Assembly: GCA_029747015.1 (NCBI GenBank)
Contig: JAKOGI010002416.1
Location: 1-64,000, forward strand
Length of the DNA: 64,000 nucleotides
Direction of reading: 5' to 3'
Source: Carnegiea gigantea
Taxonomy: Eukaryota; Streptophyta; Magnoliopsida; Caryophyllales; Cactaceae
The first letter of the stretch is position 1. Each line of letters starts with the position of its first letter. The notes under the pieces were generated by a model. That model searched no databases. It worked only from the letters and a program-made list of their open reading frames with translations, and had not been told where the DNA came from. Both the position numbers and the translations under genes were made by a program. Positions 56,165 through 64,000 of the stretch are shown piece by piece.

Positions 56165-57571
56165 GGGATCTAGTGAGAAATGATAGAACTAGGGTTAGAA
56201 CACAAAGGGTCATTAGAAGAATTACTAGGGACACCATCAATAGCATCCACTAACTTACTCGATGAACCAGTTTTTGGAGAAGGAGAAGAGGGGTAATTTG
56301 AGAAGAAACTATAAGGGTATTTGCAAGGCTTATTCAAATTTCTTACTCGATTATCAATCTCTCGACCTGATCTAAGAGATATGACTACATTTACTTTCCT
56401 CACAATATGAGTAGGGTTTACTCCAGTAGAAGAAGAGGCATGACCTTCAGGGTTCTCCTATAGCTGACTATGAAAAGTACTTGGCTCCCTAAAAGATTAT
56501 GCTAATTGAAAAAACTGCTCAGTTATTATTCTCATCATTTTTTTCATATTAGCATTAATCATCCTCTTCACATTATAATTAATTCTCTTTTTAATCTTAT
56601 CAGTATCAATATAATTAGGAGGAGGCTGAACCTCAGCTACAAGAAGTGGAGGTTTAGGTGCATTAGGCACACCTTGGAAAGATGGTCTCTTAAAAGAGTT
56701 AGAAGGATGGGGGATGGGCTGGGATTTGTTTCCAGGAAATACTCCATGTGGAGAGTTAGGGACCGCAATAGTTGGCCCACTACTCCAAAAAAAGTTAGGG
56801 TGATTTCTCACAGCCTGAGTTATAGTAAGGGGAGAATGGGTCATTCTTAGGTATTTGGTACGCCATACTTACTTGTTCTTATCCAATTGATAACTGGTGA
56901 GCAAAATAAGGACATGCACTTAATGAATGAATAATCTGAAGCCTGACAGTGAGAATAAGACACAATAGAAGTCTACGAAATTTATGGATTCTGAACAGAT
57001 AACCTCTTCAATATGTTCTCTAAAGCTGCTACCTTAGACTCTAGGTGACTCACATCATAAACATAATGTATCCCACTCTAGCAAACCTGGAACTTAGGCT
57101 GCTATCTCTAGCAGCTTCCCACTGTATAGCTTTTTCAACTAAGTCCTCTAAAAATTTCCAAGTAGTAGTGACACTTTTAGAAAGAAAGCCATCCTAACAC
57201 ATAGACTCTAACATGATTCGGATTTGTTAATCAGTCCTTCATAAATAATTTGGCACAAATGTGCTTGGTCTAAACTATGGTGGGGACACTGGGTGAATAA
57301 ATTCTTAAGCCTATCCATGTATTTCCAAAATGATTCCCTTTCTAGTTGAACAAACCGATTAATTTTATTCCTTCGCTTAATACTTTTGGCATTACAAAAA
57401 TATTTTCTTAAAATAACTCAACAAAGTTATCCCAAGAAGAAATAGAATTAGTAATCAAGCCATACAACTTTTGTTTAGCAGAATCTTCTAAAGCAAAAGG
57501 AATTAATTTCATGCAGACAACATTAACAGAAATATTAGGAAAATGCATCATGAAGACACTTCTTCAAATTC
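56165..57571 (-). pseudogene. Element D gag, C-terminal part
   Basis: Minus-strand from 57566: FEEVSS, MMHFPNISVNVVCMKLIPFALEDSAKQKLYGLITNSISSWDNFVELF, then ESFWKYMDRLKNLFTQCPHHSLDQAHLCQIIYEGL, a typical Athila gag core. It continues to a proline-rich tail with NHPNFFWSS and the linker VNVVISLRSGREID (56400-56360). It joins the N-terminal part at 58634 across solo LTR F. Confidence 0.8.
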
Positions 57572-58628
57572 TGAAGCAGAGTAGAAGTCCATTTGGCCAA
57601 ATAAAGCCTTAATCATCCAAGTGAGACCCAATGAGTTGAATACCTCTAGAACACTTCAATGGACGAAACCCCAAATCAAAAGGAAACTCTTTTGATTTCT
57701 TAAAAGAACACCAAGATAAACAACCACCAATTAATTCCCTAATACCTAAGCACCAAGGATTAATATAAAGGGATGACTCTAAATTACCACCCTAAAAGAG
57801 ATAAAGATTAAGAGATTTTTGAGAGAAAATGGCCTCTAGCCTTTTCATCCATTCATAATCATCAAACCTTAATGTAATATAAGAGATGAGGAATTAAATA
57901 GCAAGATACCCCTCCCCCAAGCTTAGTACTATCCAATAGCATTACAAGGATTTTGTCCAATGAAATTCAAGCTAATTGTATAATTAAAGGGGGACCACTA
58001 GGGAATATTAGTGTGCTGGAATTGGCTGCATATTCCTTCTCATTGGTGATGTTATTCATCTATCCAAATGGGGAAAATTAAGGAAGGGATTTTTATGGAA
58101 GCCTTCTGGAAGAGTCTATCAGCTGCCCTCCAAGTTTGTGCCCTTAATTCTTCCATTTGATGACCCAAATAAATCCTTGAGTAAAAAACGTGCACCTTCA
58201 AACCCTGCACGGACTATGGCTCGGTTAAAACCCCATAACTTGCTCTATTCTTCGGATTTGATGATGCTCTTGGGCTCGTTGGAAAATAGACATTCAGTGC
58301 TATCCATAGATGTAAAATTTACCTAAAACGGATGCCATTTACCTAGCTAAAAACAAGGTAGAAGTCAGACCATATGTTCTGCCCAGAACAAGGAAGTAAA
58401 ATAAAATATGGTGACTTTGAGATAAAATAGCTAGATTCCTTATTTAGGTTACTAAGTGCTATGCCACCTTTCCTAAGCTTACTTTGGGTCCCTCAACTCT
58501 CCCAAACCAATAAGGACTTAAGATAGCCAAGTACTTGGGTACCACCCTCTTAGGTGACTAAGGGCCTAAGTTGAATCCAAGCCCTGATATTGATTAGGGC
58601 GTTAGGCTTCATGGTTTGCTCCGCATCA
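57572..58628 (-). repeat. Solo LTR F inside gag of element D
   Basis: It runs TGAAGCAGAGTAG to CTCCGCATCA on the plus strand (TG...CA), 1057 bp, flanked by perfect AATTC copies at 57567-57571 and 58629-58633. Gag of D reads up to LREF on one side and resumes at EFEEVSS on the other. Minus-strand segments (CCATTTTCTCTCA, ATCTCTTAATCTTTATCTC) resemble part of the LTR of element E, so a related chromovirus family is likely. Confidence 0.88.
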
Positions 58629-58894
58629 AATTCCCTTAAAAACAAATATGCATGCTCGAAACCAATAAATTTAAGGAGCATTTGTGTGTAATAAGGTCTC
58701 AACTTGAAGGTCACATTAGGTCCTAACTCTGGTAAATTAAAACACAATGGAAAAGTGGTCTTAGGATGATAGAAAATATCGATCAAAAGTCTCTCTTGTA
58801 CCATTTCTTGAAACTCAGGTTTGGACTTCCGTTTTGGGCTGGGTTCACTCCTAACAAGTCTTTTACTCTTAGGGTCTTTAACCCAACTAGTCAT
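58629..58894 (-). pseudogene. Element D gag, N-terminal part
   Basis: Minus-strand ATG at 58894: MTSWVKDPKSKRLVRSEPSP, FQEMVQERLLIDIFYHP, then FKLRPYYTQMLLKFIGFEHAYLFLREF, the Athila gag pattern before EEV. The open frame runs on into LTR F (to 58550), giving a chimeric tail that is not part of gag. Confidence 0.8.
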
Positions 58895-59717
58895 CCAATA
58901 CCCAGACTAAAGTACATTTGTTCTTTTCTTTTCTGATTTTTTTAAAGTTTTTGATTGCTTTTTTGAATTTTGATTTTTTTTCTTCTTTTTGCGCACAAAA
59001 CAAAAATAGATTGTAAACTACCTCTAGAATAAAACAAAAACAAAAAACACAAAATAAACTAAAATAAAACACAAAATAAACTAAAATCTAAACAACTAAA
59101 AGCTAAAAAAAAAAAAAACCAGAAAATCAAAATCCAAAATCAAAATGCTATACAAAAAAATTCATCACAATCACAGAGAACTTGTATATATTTTTTTAAA
59201 TTTTTTTGTCCCAAAATAGTGCAGAAAAATCAAAACAGAAAATTATTTCCAGAAATTACTGAAAATTCCAAAAATGCCTAAAAATTCCACAAACATTCAC
59301 ATAGACTCTAAAAATCCACACAATCTATGAAAAATATGAGAACAACAAAATAAGCACCAGAATAGCCCAGAAAAATTGAAACAGAATATGAAAATCATGA
59401 AAACAACCTGCACATTGTATTTTTCCTTCAATTCTGCCTACCCTACACTATTCAAGTAATGAAATTCTTAGTTCTCTTTTTTTAAAGAAATTAATCATGA
59501 AAAATACAAAACAAAAATGACCAAAATAAGATCAAAATATAAACACGAAACAAAAATAAAAAACAAAAGAAATCTAAACTAAACTAAAACACTAAAATGA
59601 AACAAACACTCAAACAAAAATCAAAAATCAAAAAGCACAAAATGAAACGAAAATGATTAAACTCACTAAACTACGACATAATTCAACGCACAACCTAATT
59701 TCACAAATTTTATTCCC
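58895..59717 (-). other. Leader of element D
   Basis: Between PBS and gag, AT-rich and repetitive on the minus strand (many TTTTGTTTT/AATTTTGATT runs). No coding signal. Such leaders are usual in Athila elements. Confidence 0.55.
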
Positions 59718-59735
59718 AGCAACAGCACCAAAAAT
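59718..59735 (-). promoter_or_regulatory. Primer binding site of element D (tRNA-Asp), degenerate
   Basis: Minus-strand TGGTGCTGTTGCTGGGAA matches TGGCGCCGTTGCCGGGGA except for transitions, mostly C-to-T. It lies one or two bases from the 5' LTR. Confidence 0.82.
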
Positions 59736-59736
59736 T

Positions 59737-61369
59737 TGTTATCAAATCCTCAAGCGTACGATTTATCATTGTAGCATTTACGATGTTGTCCCAAGGGATG
59801 GAATATGGAATTATGTCAGGAACTACTGCTCCATCATCAAAATGATCTATTACAAAAAAACAAAAATCAACTTTAAACTCCATTTGCATCAAATGGACAT
59901 AGAAAAGACTAGAATATTTCCTATTCAAAGGTACCAAATCAGAGTAGAAAGCCAAGCTCTCGGTAGCATATAGTGACCATCTCCCTATAATGGGCTAACA
60001 AAATAAAAGTCCAGCTTAGAAGACTCCCTAATTGAACAAATTAAATCCCATGTCATCATGGCTGAGCTCACATTAAGTCGAAGAAGGTAGGGACTATACC
60101 AATCCTCACCCAAATCAGTTTAAAGAAAACTGAGCAACATGTGGAGAAGCTATAGCCCAAATTCAAGATGTCAAACTCAAGTTCCCAATCAATAGTTGAA
60201 CTAGATTGGGATCCAAGAATTGTACTATCAATACAAAGTTACCAAAATTCACACTTGAATTTACCAGAAGCTTTAATCAATGGAAAATCTAAAAATCTAA
60301 CAAAACTGGATTTGGAAACTTTAAAAAAAAAAAAAAACGAAAAAAAGAACAATTGAAAAAAAAAAAAATCTCCGCCCAGCTTCCTTGACCCTCTTCAGAT
60401 TTTGTAGCCCAAAATTCAAGCCCTCTCCCCCACCCCCACATCTCTTCAATGCTTTAGTTAATCTCAAATTAACACCCCTTGTAACCAATCTCATCATTGC
60501 TCACCTTCACTTCTTGCCATTGATGATGTCAGTGCTAATGGTCGATGATGGTGATGATGGTTAAAATGATGAGAGTTAATAATGGTAATGATAATGATGA
60601 GAAGAAAGTTTTAGGTATGCATTTATCACCATTGAAGAGGAGAGAGAATGTTAATGGAGGATTGGGGGCTGCTATTGTTGACATGAGGAAGAAGAACCGA
60701 AGCAGGAAGGGAAAGGAGAAGGAAACTCTTCAAATTTTTGGGTTTGCTGAGGAGAAAGAAAGGCGAAATAAGGGAGAAGGAAGTGTTTGTCATGTGAGGC
60801 TCGCATGTCTTCATTAAGTGAACAAGGGGGACGGGAGCTCTAATAGGTATAGATAAGTCTAGCCCGCATAAGATTGGGCCATGTAGAATAACTAAGGAAG
60901 AATCGGCCCGCATGGAGAAAGAGAAGGGGGACTGTAGGGCACGTGTCATGATATGGAGAGGGAGAATTATTTCTTGATTTTCGTTGATCAGGTTTCCCAC
61001 CTTAGATGTGAAGCTTTGAATCTAACTAGTTGATGAACCAAGCACTGGAGGAGAAAAGACTTGTGATCCTCGTTCTCTTTTCTACAACTAAGCTAGGCTC
61101 GACAAGACGCTGGGTTGCAGTTCTGCTAGGCTTCGAGAACAAGCTGCAGATTGACCTAGGCTGGTTCTTTCTTCTTCTTTTTTTTGTCTTCTCACTTGAT
61201 CCAACACCATCCCTTTTTACAAGTAACTTGAGTATTTTGTTTATGCTTTCAAATTTTTCTTCAATTCCTACAAAATAAACAAAAAACATTAAAATCCTAA
61301 TTTAATAATTTGCTTGGAGCAAATATTGGATATGAATAAGCATAAAATGACATAATTTCATGTGGAACA
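59737..61369 (-). repeat. 5' LTR of element D
   Basis: Plus-strand TGTTATCAAATCCTC to CATGTGGAACA; colinear with 45935-47431. It includes poly-A tracts near 60320 and 60358 and a GATGATGG-rich block near 60540-60600. Confidence 0.85.
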
Positions 61370-62150
61370 CTACAACTTATGCCTAAATTGAAATAATATG
61401 ATCTTGATGCATATTTCTGATTTTTAACGGCTTGTAATTTATGCATGGAATACATAGCCAATTTCTTTCCATTGTGTTCAGATGGCATCCAAAGATCTTG
61501 TTAGCATGAAACTTTATCATGAAGTAGGTTAATTTGTAGAAGTTAAAAGGCCTACTTATGAAGGTGGCTAATGCAAATAGGTGCATAATGTTAATCTAAA
61601 TCACTTGTCATTTTTAGATTAAATGCAATAGGCAAGGATTGTGGTTATGAATGTGGTATTGCATTTTATTACCTAGAACCTAGGAATTCATTGGATAATG
61701 GCTAGAGGGTAGTGCAAACTAAGAAAGAGTTAAAAATAATGGCCAACTATGTAAGGGCAGCAAAAACCATAGTTGTTTATATGGTACATGAAGTGTGCCC
61801 ACCCCAATTCTTGCTTGAGTTACTACCTACCCTAGTTACGTACTAGTTGTGAAGAATTAACCTACTAACTGGGATTTTCATTAGCATTTCATAGTAAGGG
61901 CGATGAATTTTGGTTTGATTAACTGTTCGGCTTAGTCAGTCCAATTAGTTCTGTTAGATTAATTATGTGTGCTAATTAAATGCGATAATGTAAGCAAGTT
62001 AATTTTTGTGATTTTCTTACATTCTTACATGGAATTATTTGAATTAGTAGTTATTAGATCCTAAGCCAATAAGTTGAGAGTTGACTATTCAGCCCAGTAA
62101 AACCATTAGAACCTAATCCATAATATCTTCTTTCGATAAGTGCAAACAAA

Positions 62151-62212
<62 letters not shown>

Positions 62213-63130
62213 TTATCTCTTAAAAGGATTAGTCTAATCGGCTGTGGCTTTTAAGCTAAACTCTAGCAGTCAGGACACATTTTGTATGCAGAAAAGGAAG
62301 CCTGGGATCTCAGCCGAGTTTTTACCTAGAAAAACCAGCCCACTTCCTCCTAACCGCCAGGGAATAAGGCTCGGTTCCTGGAAGTCCAGAATCAGACCAG
62401 GTTTTATCCCACTCTTGCGATATGGGCTAGATTGGCTCATTTTTATGTTTTACTTCTCTTCTTTTAGACATAAATTAAGGATTAATTCTACTGGGCCCCC
62501 AAATATGCAGATTGTATCGCAGGTTTTGTCGTCGGCCATTTTATAAAATTCAGGACACCATTTTTAGGTGCTTAGACCTTCTTTTTAACTTTTGAAGCAA
62601 GTAGGATAGTTTGAAATGTTTTATGGACTAGGGGGCTTGCACTAGAATAGGATTTGATTTCGGGAGTAGACCTTAGAATACCTAATAGAGAGGAGTCCTA
62701 GTTAGCTGGTAATGGTTCGATTAACTACGACTTTAATGAGGGTAGGAGTCTAATTGACTTTGAGAGGCCTTGGGGGTAGCAAAAGTCATAGGTTATGTTG
62801 AGCCATTATAGAGAGCACTAAATATAGAGTCTGATGCGCTAAAGAAAATCCTTATATCAAATAAATTGAGCAATTTGGTTATTTATGAGATAGTCATACT
62901 ACTACTTTAGAAACGGTAAAACTTCTGAAAATGTCTGCAATTGAATCAATTAATTGTTCTCTCTTTTGGCAAAAACTTAAAACCACTATGTGGAACTCAT
63001 TTTTAAGTATTCTAAAGTAACTTTGCTACCTTATTTATCTTTTGTCATTCAAACAAAACAAGAACAGTGGGCTTACCTATTATGAGTTTGAAATATGTAT
63101 GTTCCAAAAATTAGTTCCTTGCATTGTTAA
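61370..63130. other. Unassigned sequence
   Basis: I see no transposon protein or host exon. The 100-codon frame at 62244-62546 starts with GTG and has no recognised similarity. A GA microsatellite is the only clear feature. Confidence 0.5.
62162..62209. repeat. (GA)n microsatellite
   Basis: About 24 uninterrupted GA units. Confidence 0.97.
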
Positions 63131-64000
63131 TGTAACACTCGGGATTTTTATCCCCTTCGTTAAGCCGATTTCGCTATTGATATCGTTCTAAAATCGTATT
63201 TGGTTATTTCGATAAATTGAAATAATATTGATGTAGCTTGTTATATTAATGGTTACGGTTTACGATCTGGAGGTCGGGAAATTGGATTCATGATACAGCG
63301 GGTTCGTGTTTTATCAGTGGGAGAAAAAAAAAATGAATGAAGATGATAAATCAAAAAGGGGCCGAAGCCCCTTTTGGTTTTTGGAAAAACAGAGAAACGC
63401 GACGGGGGGGGCTTCTTGTCCAGCCCCGATCCACACCGGCGAAAGCGAGAGAGAGAGAGCGGAGGCGGCACGCCGGCGGCTGGTTGCCGGTCACAGCTGC
63501 CTCCTAGCGCGACCCAGTGCACCCACCTTTTCCTCCACTGGCTCTGCCTCACGTCGTACCCCAGAGAATCAAACACCCAGTATCAACCATCTCCTCACCT
63601 CCCGCGCACGTAGCCACCGAGTTCGAGCCAGTCCGACTTCCCCCTAGGTGCCGGTAACCGCAGTTGTGCGATGGCTGGACGTAACGCGGCCACAGTTGGG
63701 CCGATTCTAGCGCGAAGCAAGGCCGAGCATTCGGCCATTTTGAGCAGGATAGGTAAGATTTGAGTCTCCCTTCTTCCATAAATTGAATTTTGACTTCAAA
63801 CCTTCTTCAATCATGCCTAAATCGCACAGAAATCGCAAGCTAGGGTTTTGCCCTAGGGTTCGGTTGAGATTGCCGTGAACAGGAGCGTGGTTTGGGACGT
63901 TTGGGATTTGATCTCTGTTTCAAATCAACCCTTATACGGGTCCTAAGCTTGGAACAAGGTGAGGTTCCTCTTCCTCCTAGTTATCTTCAAATTCGATGCA
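63131..64000 (+). repeat. Possible start of another Ty3 LTR, runs off the window
   Basis: TGTAACACTCGGGATTTTT at 63131 resembles the starts of the LTRs of A, B and G (TGTAATAGCCCGAC, TGTAAGACCCCG). The downstream AT-rich then GC-rich, purine-rich composition (63360-63660) resembles the middle of the B LTR. There is no second copy in the window. An alternative is a real promoter and first exon, see the findings. Confidence 0.4.

Larger units (their letters stand above)
45935..61369 (-). mobile_element. Element D: Athila-type Ty3 retrotransposon with two nested insertions
   Basis: On the minus strand: 5' LTR 61369-59737, tRNA-Asp PBS, gag, protease, RT, RNase H, integrase, 3' LTR 47431-45935. 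Both LTRs start TG and end CA (minus strand TGTT...; plus strand TGTTATCAA/TGTGAAACC to GAACA). Element E sits between RNase H and integrase, and solo LTR F within gag. Frames are heavily broken. Flanks TTACT and CTACA do not match, so no target duplication is claimed. Confidence 0.85.

Noticed and set aside
56506..56850. A 114-codon plus-strand frame
   Set aside because: It is the shadow of the Athila gag tail read on the opposite strand.

Overview
The window is about 64 kb of repeat-dominated plant nuclear DNA, almost certainly from an angiosperm. The evidence is a decayed chloroplast rRNA-operon fragment embedded among Ty3-type LTR retrotransposons of typical plant lineages (chromovirus/Tekay, Athila/Tat), a PIF/Harbinger element and a hAT element, with long AT, TTA and GA microsatellites between them. 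No intact host gene was found. Almost every coding region is a transposon pseudogene with stops, frameshifts or deletions.

Layout: (1) 1-5029 is a nuclear plastid insertion (NUPT) in normal plastid order: 16S 3' end, trnI-GAU, trnA-UGC, 23S, cut off inside 23S at an AT/CA microsatellite (5031-5615). (2) 5916-9389, minus strand, holds a PIF/Harbinger gene pair: a Myb/SANT-like protein and a DDE transposase. (3) 10644-21445 is element A, a Tekay-like Ty3 chromovirus with ~3 kb LTRs, a 5-bp target duplication (ACATG/ACATT) and a deleted integrase core. (4) 22500-24457, plus strand, is a hAT transposase pseudogene. (5) 25160-25808, minus strand, is an RNase H fragment of a Tat-type retroelement, cut by the next insertion. 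(6) 25809-37829 is element B, a second Tekay-like chromovirus with recognisable gag, protease, RT, RNase H, integrase and chromodomain; a solo LTR (G, 31206-33905) splits gag from protease. (7) B's 3' LTR is broken at 37830 by element C (37830-43665). C is a non-autonomous, large-LTR element with a tRNA-Asp primer site and one long gag-like frame. (8) 45935-61369, minus strand, is element D, an Athila-type element. Element E (49249 to ~53875), a deleted chromovirus, is nested in its pol gene, and a solo LTR (F, 57572-58628) with a perfect AATTC target duplication is nested in its gag. (9) 61370-63130 is unassigned DNA with a GA microsatellite, and from 63131 another LTR-like sequence may run off the window.

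The elements form a nested stack: A beside the Harbinger remnant, B into a Tat element, G and C into B, E and F into D. Substitutions look biased to C-to-T/G-to-A, as expected of methylated, silenced DNA, and several catalytic residues are lost this way. The least conventional item is element C: its internal region carries a 421-codon gag-like frame, interrupted by one TAG, with a partial gag core, a degenerate CCHC knuckle, an acidic middle and a C-terminal hydrophobic segment, and no pol.
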